A DNA stretch of 64,000 nucleotides from Pipra filicauda (GCF_003945595.2 NW_024104367.1:1691981-1755980), one strand, 5' to 3'; shown: positions 23,533 through 34,752, counted from the first letter of the stretch. Numbers and translations: made by a program. The notes: generated from the sequence alone by a model not told the origin.

Positions 23533-25617
23533 TCACTCCTCTCCCTGTCCCCTGAGGCAGTGGAAGGAGAAAACCCAGCGCAGAGCCCGACTGGCCATCC
23601 TGACAATGGAACGCCGTGGCTGGGGAGCTGGGGAATGTGGGAGGGCTGAGGGGCCTGTGGGGGAAGGAGCCCTGTTTGCCAGGGGCTGGGCAGGCACTGG
23701 GCAAGCTTTGTCTTGCAGTGGGAGTAACAACGCACTCTGTGGGTCGCTGGTCCCCTCTCCTGCAGCCTCTCTGTGAGGGACCTCTTCCTCCTCACACTCT
23801 TCCAATAGGTCCTTTAGAACAGTGTCCCAGTACAGCCAGTCCTCAGAGATAGGCTTCTGGTCTGCAAGCAGGGCAGGAGACTTCTGCTCAGAGTAGTTTT
23901 CTGTCTCTCCTGTGGAGTCACTAGTCAAACTGGGAGTTCTGGGCAGCAGCTGGGGGCCTGTCACTGGTTCCTGCCTGAGACTTGACAGATCACGGGGGAT
24001 GCAGGTGGTCTCAGTGGAACTTTCTTCCTCCAGGTAGGAGAGAATCTCTCCAAACAAGTCTTTGTATGTTTTGTCATCATCCTCTTCCTCCAGCTCCCCC
24101 ACCTCTTCTGTCTTGATATGCACAGGATGCTTCCCAACATCCTCAGTCCTTGTGCACAGCACTGTGCTACAGGCAGGTTGCAAGGATGACGAAGGAATTT
24201 CCCTTTGACTCTCCTCACAGAAGCCTCCAGGTGACAGAGAAGCTGAGAAGCCTGAGCTTTCCTCAGGCTCGCTGTGCTCTTCATCCCAGGTCACTCCAGC
24301 CAGGGGAGAGGCTGCTGTCTCTGCCTCTTGTTCTTTGAAAGGGGCAAGAGATGTGCTCTGTGGGTCACTGTCTGCCTCTCCTGCAGCCTCTCTGTCAGGG
24401 GCCTCTTCTTCCTCACACTCTTCCTGTAGCTCCTTTAGAACAGTGTCCCAGTACAGCCAGTCCTCAGAGACAGGCTGCTGGTCTGCAAGCAGGGCAGGTG
24501 ACTCCTGCTCAGAGTAGTTTTCTGTCTCTCCTGTGGAGTCACTGATCAAGCTGGGAGTACTGGGCAGCACCTGGGGGACTGTCACTGGTTCCTGCCTGAG
24601 ACTTGATTGATTGGGGATGCAGGTGGTCTCGATGGAACTTTCTTCCTCCAGGTATGAGATGATGTCTCTGAACAGGTCTCCATAAATTTTTTCATCATCC
24701 TCTTCCTCCAGGTCCTCGAGCTCCTCTGTCTTGGTAAGCGGCAGGTCCTTCTGAGCATCCTCGGCCCACGTGCAGAGCAGTGAGCCACGTGCAGGTCCCA
24801 GGGGTGGCAGACAATGGCCTGGCCTTGCCATTGACCGTTCCCAGAGCCCTGCAGTTCTGCTCCCTGGGGAAGGTGTTTCCCAGGCTCTGTCAGCAGCCAT
24901 GGTGCCCTTTTGAGCAGGTGGCACAAGCTCTTGGTGGCCTCTGGGCACAAGGCCCTCAGCACATGCTCTGCCCCTCAGAGAAGACCCAGAGGCTGCTGCT
25001 GGCAGAGGGGACAGCGTGACATTTGCAGAGGCTGCTTTTGGAGTTTGAAGAGTGAGCCAACGTGGAGCTGCCAGTGTTCCTTGAAGCCCTTGGAGGGAGG
25101 TGCGGACAAGCAAGACTGGTGGGGACACTCTTTCTGGTTGTGGCATTCTCCTGTGGGGCAGTGACTCCCAGCCCTCCAGCCTGTCCTGTGTGCAGAGGCT
25201 CTGATGACTCTGTGACATTGCTGGTCTGGGCAGTGGTGGCAGCCTCTTCCCATGGAGGGACAAGCTGGTTACCCTGGTGTGCCGTGGTGCTGCCGGGGGC
25301 TGCCTGTGGCGCACCTCTGGGAAGCAGAAGGCAGCGTGGGATGGAGGCGGCTGTGTTGGCACAGTGACCCCCCCAAGCTGGGAAGCCTGTCCCTGGCACC
25401 AAGGCAGGTCCTGGCCATGGCAGCTCAGCTGAGCTTGGGTCTGGGCATGGCTGCACCTCGACCATCCCAGTGCCGGCTCCTTCTCACAGAAATACTGGGT
25501 GCCAGGCATGGCTGTCTGTCTCTTCCCACTCCAGCCTCTCCCTCCAGCCCCATCCCTCAGCGGTGGCAGCCCCTCATGTGGCTGGTGGTGGGCGTTCCCC
25601 TCCTGCTTCTTTGGCAT
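23533..25617 (-). CDS. Unrecognised 694-codon acidic-repeat protein, antisense in the TRAPPC9 intron
   Basis: Function unknown; I do not recognise the family. Seen: one open frame on the - strand with an in-frame stop upstream at 25669-25671. The first ATG is at 25615-25617 (A at -3) and the stop is at 23533-23535. An upstream GTG at 25651-25653 is not a plausible eukaryotic start. Residues about 1-260 are Pro/Ser/Gln/Gly-rich and of low complexity. Residues about 260-440 and 470-645 are two copies of one module with acidic runs (EEEDD, EECEEEE) and the shared motifs LEEESS, SSLRQEPVT, DSTGETENYSEQ and EDWLYWDTVLK. The last 40 or so residues are basic (RRSIVRMASRALR). No signal peptide, zinc finger or obvious membrane segment is seen. 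The surrounding island is much more GC-rich than the neighbouring intron. It could be a lineage-specific single-exon gene, an exon of a spliced antisense gene, or an old retroelement ORF. The N-terminal half may not be truly coding. Certainty is moderate that the frame is or was protein-coding. Confidence 0.5.
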   Translation of the reverse strand: MPKKQEGNAHHQPHEGLPPLRDGAGGRGWSGKRQTAMPGTQYFCEKEPALGWSRCSHAQTQAQLSCHGQDLPWCQGQASQLGGVTVPTQPPPSHAAFCFPEVRHRQPPAAPRHTRVTSLSLHGKRLPPLPRPAMSQSHQSLCTQDRLEGWESLPHRRMPQPERVSPPVLLVRTSLQGLQGTLAAPRWLTLQTPKAASANVTLSPLPAAASGSSLRGRACAEGLVPRGHQELVPPAQKGTMAADRAWETPSPGSRTAGLWERSMARPGHCLPPLGPARGSLLCTWAEDAQKDLPLTKTEELEDLEEEDDEKIYGDLFRDIISYLEEESSIETTCIPNQSSLRQEPVTVPQVLPSTPSLISDSTGETENYSEQESPALLADQQPVSEDWLYWDTVLKELQEECEEEEAPDREAAGEADSDPQSTSLAPFKEQEAETAASPLAGVTWDEEHSEPEESSGFSASLSPGGFCEESQREIPSSSLQPACSTVLCTRTEDVGKHPVHIKTEEVGELEEEDDDKTYKDLFGEILSYLEEESSTETTCIPRDLSSLRQEPVTGPQLLPRTPSLTSDSTGETENYSEQKSPALLADQKPISEDWLYWDTVLKDLLEECEEEEVPHREAAGEGTSDPQSALLLPLQDKACPVPAQPLANRAPSPTGPSALPHSPAPQPRRSIVRMASRALRWVFSFHCLRGQGEE
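23680..24830 (-). repeat. In-frame tandem duplication, period 621 bp, inside the long antisense ORF
   Basis: Two copies are readable: about 24300-24830 (N-terminal copy) and about 23680-24210 (C-terminal copy). The word CTCTGTGGGTC at 23735 recurs at 24356, so the offset is 621 bp, exactly 207 codons. By hand count there are about 40 substitutions over about 350 aligned bases in the core, plus one 3-base indel. These give 22 replacements in 118 residues, so both copies stayed open. The high share of replacement changes argues for weak constraint or fast evolution rather than strong conservation. Confidence 0.85.
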
Positions 25618-25724
25618 CTTCAGGGTGCTCTGTTGAACACTTGCCACGGGCACCCAGGGGAGCTGCTCTCATGGGAGTGACCACTTTAAGGAATTTGCCC
25701 CCCCAAGATCCCCCAGGGTTCTGT

Positions 25725-25865
25725 GTCACAATGGCCTCTGGGCACAATGCCACCCCGGGTCACAAGGGCCTGCTGGGCACCGTGCAACTCCTCACAAAGG
25801 CTGGTGGTCACTGTGGAAACACCCCTGGTCACAAAGTCCTGGTGGTCACGGTGGAGATGCCCTTG
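25725..25865. repeat. Degenerate GGTCAC-containing array upstream of the long antisense ORF
   Basis: GGTCAC occurs at 25758, 25806, 25827 and 25844, and GTCACA at 25725, within GC-rich sequence containing CACAAGG/CACAAAG and CTGGTGGTCAC variants. It lies 110-250 bp upstream of the ATG at 25617 on the - strand. It may be a degenerate minisatellite. A promoter role is only a possibility. Confidence 0.45.
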
Positions 25866-26049
25866 CCTTTGTCCTGGTGGTTCAGGGGGAAGTGCCCGGG
25901 ACAGGCTTGGGAGTAGCTCCTTAGGCTGGGATTTGGGTTCCCCATCCTGCCATTGTCTGTTGGAGCTCCGTGGCGGGTGTGCAGAGGAGCTTTGTCCCAG
26001 GAGCCTCCTGGCAGTGACCAGAGTTTTTTGTAAAGAAAGATGTTTTCTG

Positions 26050-29000
26050 ACCTGTTTACTAATAAGGGAAATTACAGCGGAAATGACTTTTTGCTTACCC
26101 GTTCCTCCATTTGTGGGCTTTGCTCTACATGTAGCAGTGTTTGTTTGCATACATTATTGGGAACAGAACAGTAGCACTTTTTTTTCCAAGAAAGGCTTGA
26201 GGGAGAAATGCCACACTTGTCAGGGTATGAGAAATGTATTGAATAAAGGTTAATTACTCTGCGATTCACAAAATAGCTGAAAGCACAGTTGAATGCACCA
26301 TGAAGAGTAACTTCAAAGCAGGATCAGACTTGACCTTAAATGCTGCAAGAAACAGTGAAAATGCAGTTTTCCAAGCTAAAAATTAATGAGATAGCAGGGC
26401 TGTTGTTAATGTGCTGTATTTGAAAAGCTGCACTATCTTTTGTATAAAGAGTAATATCTTTTGTGTCATATTTAAAAACTTTTTGTTTAGTAACTGTTAG
26501 ACAAATATCACATCTGTATCTATTTATTAACAGCATTATTAGACTGTAAAATCTTAAAAGTTCTTTAATTATTTTTGCACTGATAGATTTTGGTAATAAA
26601 TTAATAAGTAAGAGAAGACAGTGTTCCAGCTCTAAATAAGCATTTATATCCTCAAACTACTCTTGAGTGCTAGATCATTACCCCTTAAAGAATAAAATAA
26701 TATTATTTTTTTAATGTTTGATGAGAAGAACGTGCATGCTGGTTATGGTGGTTGTATTAGTTATTCACATAGTTAAAGTTGTAGAATTGGTAGTTAATGT
26801 TATCAGTCACATTAGATTTTTCTGTTTCAAGTTGAGATTCATGAGGTGCTTCCTGGTACTCGATGTTTCCTTGATTTCATGAATGTTCAGCATAGTAATA
26901 TATTCAAAGGTTAAAACTTGAAAAATTGCAGATCTCCTCACAAACAGCAAATTACTGATGTGAGGCAGCATTATATAAAATGTTTCTCATTATACTTCTC
27001 TCTGAATGTCGTCTCTCTTCCCATTTAGAGGGAAGGTTATCTGGTCTGTAGCTGCTGAAGACATTGATGTTCTTTTTGCAGCTGATACCTGAGTCAGTAA
27101 AATCTAAATTATTTTAAATTCCTGGTTAACAAAAAGTGAATGTGATGTTCTTTTCTGCGTATGCCATTAAAATAAGGTAGCTTCAGTTAATAATACTGGT
27201 TTATGATAAGGTTTGGTAGCAGAACCTTTTTATGAAACCTTCCTATTCCACCTAAAGAGAAAGCAGATTTCCAGAGGTAATAGGATTTCAGATAGCTTAT
27301 TATCGCTTTCATTAGTGACTTCTTAAGCTGCAGTTAATGAATTTTCCTGTCCATGTTTGTACAAGAGATGCCAAACAAATCACAGAAAGGAGACTGGGAG
27401 GGACTTTGAGAGAACCTCCTGTCTCCATCTTGCTGCTTCAAAGGTCCGGTTATGGCGAAGCAATGCCTCGGCCTTCTGGAAGAAGATCTGGGGATGGAAG
27501 TTCCACAATCTGCATTTAATCACCCCTGGCCTTTGCTATTGCAGGAAGCTGTAGAAAGGTTTTCCTTTTTTCTGTGCTAGCTCTTCCTTTTCATGGTTTT
27601 CCTCTCCCAGTGGAAACTGTTCCTGTTCTCTGCACATTGAGCTTTTGGTGACTGTTATTCTGTCAAGACTATTTGAGTTTTACGAGTTTAGGAGAAAGGA
27701 CTTTAAATAGCAAATAATTAGAATTTTAATCCAAATCTGAATCATGAGTTCATTTCTGGGCTTTGGGAGGGATGTGTAACACTGTCATTTCAGGGAAAAC
27801 CTGATTCAAGATGAAGATCTTCTGCTCCGTCTGGTTGAGCACAGCCAGATTAATTTCCTGGACTGGAGAGTGTTTCACTTACAGTCACACCAAGCTGTTC
27901 CAGAGGGAAGACAAAACTGAATTTTAAAAAACAATGCTGTAACTAAAAACTGTGTTCCATATTAGAAGCAGACTCAGACAACTTCCACAGATTAAAAAAC
28001 CTTAAGCCAGCTTTGGGCATCCTGGAGCTCTATGGTTGATTTGGCAAATTTCTAATGTCAGAAGGACTGATTATAAATTGAATAATATCTTATAATTGTG
28101 TGCTTTTTTGCCATCAGCTGTCGGGTGTAATGAACTAGTTCATGAAACTGTGACAAACTGATTTTAGAGCAGTAGAATTGTTAAAATTTCTGCAATGCCG
28201 ATGCTTCTTTTAAAAAGGATTTTAAGTGGTACTCAGGGTAAGAAAAATGGTCAGTGAGCACTATTAGCACAGAGTTGGAGAAAGGAGGGGTGGACTCTGT
28301 TCATCTGTGGCACAGAGTTTAGAGTGACTTTCCTTTCTTGGATGTCATGCAGTTGTAATTTATTTTAAGGCTTTGATTTTTACTTTAGGCTGTTCTAGAT
28401 TGAAGTACCTTATGGCAGATGGGTCACAAAGCAATAAAAGAATTGAGAAAATAAGTGAGTGTTGCAGGATTGGAGCTTGAGGAAAAAAACATAATTTTTT
28501 TCTCACCTTACATTTTTAAAAATTGGTTCACCAAACTGCAAGAGGGAGGAAATGTGTGGAAGACTCTTAATTAAAAAGTTGTTACTGACCTGGCAGAGGA
28601 GCAGGACTGTGACACACACACAGCACTGGGCAAGAAATGCAGTTTACATGTTTGAACCAAGACAACCAGTGACCGTATTGATCATGGAAACTCAATTCAA
28701 CACAGAGTCCTTTAAATAAATAGTTTGGCCTTTAGTATATGGATTAATTATTCATAACTTCCATTTCACTTGATGTTGTTTTAAACTTCCAAGATCAGTT
28801 TCAACTGCGTTAATCGATAACAATTTGTAAAACTTCGCAGCTAAACGGGGATATGAAATTGGACAAGACATTCTCCCATTTTCTTTCCTTTTCTTTCTTT
28901 TCCCTTAAGGAGTTCATAGATATTGTTTAAAGTGATGTTGAATTACATACAACAGCTCCTTACAGATGTGAAGATGGCTAAAGGAATTATTGATTGCCCA

Positions 29001-30324
29001 TATATGTATTTTCAACTATGGATACTTTGAGCAAGGCCATGTCATTGTATCCCTGAAGTGTGTTGAAGATGCAGGGTTTGATTTATACATGGTACATATG
29101 CTTATGAAATTTATTGTTACTACTTGTGAAAGATTTAATATGCATTGAGGATGAGTTATATTACTTTTTATAAAGAGTGGCCTATTTATGGAGACATTTT
29201 AATTCAAAGGAGACTGAATTTTTTTTAAAATTTGAAGTACCAGAGTGATATACGTGGAGCTGGTTATTCAGTTTGCTGGGTCTATTGTTTTATTAAGGTT
29301 TCCCCTTGCATAGAATATATTAAATGATTTACTACAAATGAAACCAGTTTTTCATAATTACTATTAGTTATAATTTTTAGAAGACATTGTAACCGATACA
29401 CTCTGAACCAAAAAGTGCCTTTGTAAGTCAGTAATTTGGAAGTTGTGAAGGTTTTTATATCAGCAGGGGATACTTTTGTTTATTGAGGCTGGAATATTGA
29501 ATAAAACATTCCAAAGCTTGAAAACTCTTGATGTATTTGATAGTGTATGAAGGAAAATCCTGCTTTTTTTGTGATGGCTTTGCCTTTTCAGTATTCTCTT
29601 GCAGGCAGGAAAGATTTAATACAATACATCTTTTAGCGACGTCCAACTTCTCGAGGTGTAACCAATGAGATTAGTGTTTCTGCAGAGTTTTGAGGCTAAA
29701 CTATATGTTTTAGTGTAGGTGTTAATCCTTTTACATGTTGTTAAACATTTTTCACTTAGTCTGGGTTTATATGAAGGCACGTGGTGTCATGTAAAGTCTT
29801 TAGGATTGTTTGAAGTTACTGTCCCAAACTTTAGTGGTCATCGAATTTGTTTGTCAGTTCCTGATGTTCCTGTACATAATTACACAAGATAACCTAGAAA
29901 AACAGATAACTCTTATAGCTCCATGTTTGCATTATGTGCACAGCAATTAATGTAGCCTTCATTTGATTTTCAGATGCAAAATGGTGAGAGCTTGTTGGTT
30001 CTAAGAACATATTTAGTTAGGATTAGCGGACTCAGCTATAATACTGTGCTCACAATTGACGTTTCTGATTAGATTTTATTTTTGCTGGTTGCTGAAATAA
30101 CCAGGTACATAGTTACTGCCATCAAGGAGCAAAAAGTGTTTAAATTACTTGAACATTTAACAAATGGAAGCTTTCTGGAAATTCCAACTGTACTATAGAA
30201 AAATTAAAATTTTCATTAAGCACCCTCTGAACAGAAAATATCGAAATGCACATTTGTAACGTCGGGTTTTGTGCATCATGAAGTGCTCAAGGCTGGAGCC
30301 TTTGCTGAGATGTGTGGTATGTCC
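26050..30324. other. Intron, mostly unique
   Basis: AT-rich sequence after the GC island. A weak CR1-like stretch around 27385-27480 (GAGACTGGGAGGGACTTTGAGAG) is too diverged to annotate firmly. No exon or LTR was seen. Confidence 0.55.
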
Positions 30325-30485
30325 TGGAATCCTAGAATCATGGAGTGGTTTGGGTTGGAAGGGACCTTCAAGATCATCTCATTTCAAGCCCCTTCCATGG
30401 GCAGGGACACCTTCCACTGGGCCAGGTTGCTCCAAGCCCCGTCCACCCTGGCCACGAACACTTCAGGGATGGGGAATCCCTGCAT
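30325..30485 (-). mobile_element. CR1 3' fragment
   Basis: CCTAGAATCATGGAGTGGTTTGGGTTGGAAGGGACCTTCAAGATCATC followed by CCATGGGCAGGGACACCTTCCACTGGGCC is the CR1 3' UTR in reverse. It is truncated near 30485. Confidence 0.92.
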
Positions 30486-32447
30486 CTGTGTGCTGCTGTT
30501 TTTCTGTCTTAGATTTTGTACCTCTGTAGTCCTGAGATGGAGGATTCAGTTGACCCTCTGCAAAAAGGCTATTTTTTTGGCTATCCAAATATGCTTTTTC
30601 ACAGGAACTTTGAGTTCTTTTATTTATATACTATTCTTTGTTCTGGCTCAGTGGCTTACACAACCATCCTTTTCTGTAACGTGGTACTTATCTCTGGGCC
30701 ATGACTTTGAAGGAACTTCCTTTCTGTGGGTGTTCTTAAGGAATTTTAACTTATTTTTCTCTCAATTTTGTTGTCCCTTTGACAGTTTGTGTTAGTAGTT
30801 TTTTTGAGAGAGAACTAATTGGGAGCTATATAGACATTAAATTACATTACAGTCACTACAGTTTTTGGAAACAGTGTTTGTGGGCTACAAGCCTGCTTAA
30901 CAAAAGCATAAAAAACCCAATTTCCAGATCCTGTTTTTGTCTCAATATTGTATTATGTCTCTTTATCATTTAAGATGCACATTGACTTTGTCATATGTAA
31001 TAATACAATATCCCTCCAGAGAATGGGAGACAGGTGGAAGGCTTCAGAACCAATATTCTGGGCAATTCATTGGGCCTGCCTTCTTTTCTACTGAGTTGCT
31101 TTGTTTTTTTTTTGAGCCTGCACATTAATATGCTGCAACCTCACACGGTACTGCCTGGGCTTGGCCAGTGCACTATTGCTGTGATTGCTGCAGTGTCATG
31201 TGCCTTATCACAATTCAGCCAACATAAATAGGTTTGGGAGACTGTTTACTCCACGATTTTAGGGTTTTTTAGATGTGAAAGGTCAAGGAAACACCAGGTC
31301 CAAAGAGCAGGCTTGGCTGTGGAAATGCTCACCAAAGTGTTGCTTTGAAGGCAAGTACTTTTTAAATAGCACAACAGCACGAGAACGTTAATTTGGTGGC
31401 AGATGTAATTAGATAAATTTGCTGTAGCCTGCTTAGTTATTAGCTGGTATTAACTGACTATTGCATTAATAATATTCCAGGTATTGTTTTCATTGCCTCA
31501 ATTTTAAATGTCCTTGCCATGAAGGACTGACAGAATTGGTCAGAAAGACCTTATGAATGTGCATCTGGGCAGAAGAGAATGAGGTTCTTCAGTTCTTTTG
31601 TGCCTGTATCTAAGCTCACAGACAAAACCAAAGCTGTTTTCACAAAGTCCAATGTCCTGTGAGGCTGAATGTCTGATTTTGAAGTCATTCTCTTTGTGTC
31701 AAGGTGAGCACCTCAAACACAGTCATTTTGCTTTCCTGTAAACAACCTGTCAGACCTTGCAGGACTGGCAGAAAGCACTAGGAAATCCATCTTTCCTAAC
31801 TGGTGCATAGGTGTGTTTTATGAGTCTCAGATGAACGAATTGCCTTCACAACAAGTAAAGCATTAACATGCCTTTTTGAAATGTCTATATTAGGAATCTA
31901 AAATGCTTACACAAAGGGGTACCATATTGCAGAGCAAATTGTTTCACTGTTATGCTGCAAATGTTTAATATAACTTGTGAGAAGAGTTAAGAGGGAGCTA
32001 ACAAATACATTCAAAATTTGCTTGCTGTCTTTAGCTTCTTCTTTCACAAGGCAATTTTGCATCTCAGGATTAAAATGGGTTGTTTGTTTATTTACATGTT
32101 ATTGAAGTGTTCGATGGGATAAGATGTAACTTAGGGAAAATATAGTGAACTAAGGGAAAAGGTGGATCTCAAGTTTAAAGAGGAAAGAATTTATCAGCAA
32201 AGGTTGAAAAGTAGGGAAATTTTAGTGGGGTCCTTGAAAGGCTGGCTTTTATGTATGTGATAGCAAATGGAAGTGGTAGAGTGTAAGTTTGAGGTGCATC
32301 AAGAATAGAGATTAGTCACAAAACAGATTGAAGATCTCTTCCCTACTAAAGGAAACCAGCCTTTTGAATTACGACATTAGGTTTTAATTTATTCCAAAAG
32401 ATAACCATGATGCACACTTAGTATTTAAAAATGTGCAGTGTTTCTGT

Positions 32448-32493
32448 AAAGTCACTTTGGTATCAGTTTATATACTGATACCAAAGTGGCTTT
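32448..32493. repeat. Hairpin-forming inverted repeat, 20-bp arms, 6-bp loop
   Basis: The left arm AAAGTCACTTTGGTATCAGT (32448-32467), loop TTATAT and right arm ACTGATACCAAAGTGGCTTT (32474-32493) pair fully, except for one position that would be a G-U pair in RNA. The inner 15 bp on each side pair perfectly. Origin unknown; see findings. Confidence 0.95.
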
Positions 32494-32730
32494 ATATACA
32501 GAGGGGGCTTCAGAAGCTTTTTCAGCAAAATGATTATGCTTTGCTAGTTGGTGTAGCTGAATGTAAAGTAGTCAGTGTAGTGCTGTTTCAGTGGTTACAT
32601 TAATTTTTCAGAGGAGTGAGAGCTTGTTTTAGTAGGATATTTTATATCACCAATGGCAATGCAAGATGTGTCTTGAAAGTGATCTCAAGTAAATAAATCT
32701 GGTAGGAAAATATTGTCTTATTTTCTTGCT

Positions 32731-32758
32731 GTACTTCTTTGCACCGGTAAAGAAGTAC
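32731..32758. repeat. Small inverted repeat, 10-bp arms
   Basis: GTACTTCTTT at 32731-32740 is the exact inverse of AAAGAAGTAC at 32749-32758, separated by GCACCGGT. A partial third copy (TACTTCTTTTATGCTTCTTTA) follows. It is probably slippage or templated mutation in pyrimidine-rich sequence. Confidence 0.85.
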
Positions 32759-34490
32759 TTCTTTTATGCTTCTTTATTAGATATAGCCTATTGAGTGGCT
32801 GACATCTTAAAAAATTGTAGTGTAAGGGCTAAACTTGCCCATTATATGTGAAAAAGAGAATTTTGTTATTTTTTCTTCTTGTCTTTTTCTTTTCTTATTC
32901 CAAAGTCATCGTTTCGCCCTATTTTTTAAACAATGTTGTTCTATTGCAGTGCTTGAGGCATAGAGTTGATTTAAACGTATAAAGTTCCTATATGAGAAAT
33001 GTAAAGTGATATGAAAAAAACCTTTTCTATTCTGTCCCATCTCAAACTTTTCTAAAAGTGAATAAAGGCTGTAAAAGGAGCCACTGTCTGAAACTCAGCT
33101 TCGTGGGTTAATGAATGCAGTCCCCAACCTGTGCCTGTGCCTATTACCAAAGATGTCATGTACTTTTCAACACAATTTTCAAAAATGCTTAACTCTCCAT
33201 TGCATTTTATATCCTACACGAAATTGCTTTGCTGACATTTAAAACTGTCTACCAAAATATTGCTGTTTATCCCAGTGACCTTCTAGTTCTTTATGTTCTG
33301 GTGTGAGAGCTAAGGTGTAATGTCATTTGTTTGGTGACTCTTAGACATTTGAAATCATAGGAGTAGTTAGTTGGAATGTAATTGTCCAAATGAAATTTGT
33401 CCAAAACATGAAGGTTAACACTTCTCTGCTTGCAAAGACTATCAGGTTTTATGTCTCATCAGAAGTATAATGCTTTCAGCAATGTATTTAAATACTAGGA
33501 TATGAAGTCAGTGCCTTGTCCTAAAGTAAGAGTGCTACCTTCAGAAAGATGAAGGATTTCCTTTCTCTAGACTGCATTATTGATTTTTAAACTGTATATT
33601 CATTTTTTCAGCAACTCAAATGCAATTCTAAAATCTTTCTGTAACTTAACCCCACTTACATTTTGTTTTCTACTTCCTGCAGACTCTGCTCCTTGCAACG
33701 TGTTAAGCCCCCATTCTTAATAAAAATATAGCATGGGAATAGTTCCTCTAATTTTTGGAACTGGTAAGGGTGCAGTACAATGTAAGTGGCACATCTATTA
33801 TGGTTCACCACCTATATTTAACTCAAATTTGATGATGTTTCTGACAAGCCGCTTGCATTCAGACCAAGTCAGCAGTTCTCCATGATGACACATGGGCTGG
33901 AACAGGAGAACAAATCATTTGAGAAGGACAGAAAATAGAGGATTCAATGGCAAGATGTTAGGAAAGACAATTTAGAGTAAATATTGAAAGCAATTATTAT
34001 TGTTAATTTTAATCTGTCAGTCTGACATCCATGAAGTGCTGAATACTTAACTTTTTTAGTTATATGGATACGATGTTTGGAATGAGCAATAGTGTGGAAG
34101 ACCCAGAATATTTAGTTCTTCACCGTCTTTACAAGTACAAGGATATATTGTTAAAATTCTACATGCTGTATTTTATTTATTAGCCTTTTGGAGTTTCTAT
34201 TATGATCCTCATCCAGATCTTCTGTGCTTGTTTTTCTGGTTATTTCCAGTATACACTTTCCTATTAGCAAATGTACTAGACTCTATCAAGAATTGTTTAA
34301 AATTACAACATCAAATGAATTTAATTCATAAATATGAAGAAATGAGGAGAGAAGTGAGTTCATGTTAGACTGATATTGACTGACTGAATGCAGGTTTGTA
34401 TAAGGCCATTTTAAGAGAAGAAAATTATCTATTTGGGGTTTAGTAAGAAGAAAATTTAAATTAAAATTCTGTTCCAATAGGCAATTCCCC

Positions 34491-34745
34491 TGTTGTGGGA
34501 TGACCTCAACTGGCTGACAGACACCCCCCAGCAGCTCTCCCTCCCCAACAGGTTGGAGAGAGAAAAATATGTAAAAGCTCATGGATGGTGATAAGGATGG
34601 AAACAGGCAAAACTCTGTACATTACCAGAGTGGAGTAATTGTGGGGAATCTTTTGTTGTGGTAAAGCAGTGAAGGACCGAGGGTTGAGGTTTGACTGTGG
34701 GTGTAAACTGTTCACATATGTCAGTGTTGTGATGATTTCGGTCCA
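34491..34745 (-). mobile_element. Truncated relic of the same ERVL-type LTR
   Basis: The stretch beginning TGTTGTGGGATGACC at 34491 resembles the reverse complement of the LTR 3' end at 42894 (TGTAGTGGGTTGACCC). Matching continues through the C-rich CAGCAGCTCTCCCTCCCC, GGAGAGAGAAAAATAT and GATAAGGA words. It is strongly diverged and lacks the U3 and 5' part. It stops against a CR1 fragment at about 34753. Confidence 0.55.
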
Positions 34746-34752
34746 GTCCAAT

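Noticed and set aside
25618..25653. Twelve extra N-terminal codons on the long antisense ORF, starting at GTG
   Set aside because: The codon at 25651-25653 is GTG, not a likely nuclear eukaryotic start, and a stop lies six codons above it. The first ATG (25615-25617) with A at -3 was used.
27385..27480. Possible very old reverse CR1 (GAGACTGGGAGGGACTTTGAGAG)
   Set aside because: Too diverged to separate from chance without an alignment.
30271..30795. 174-codon ORF on the + strand
   Set aside because: It begins in antisense CR1 sequence and continues into unique AT-rich DNA with no known motif.
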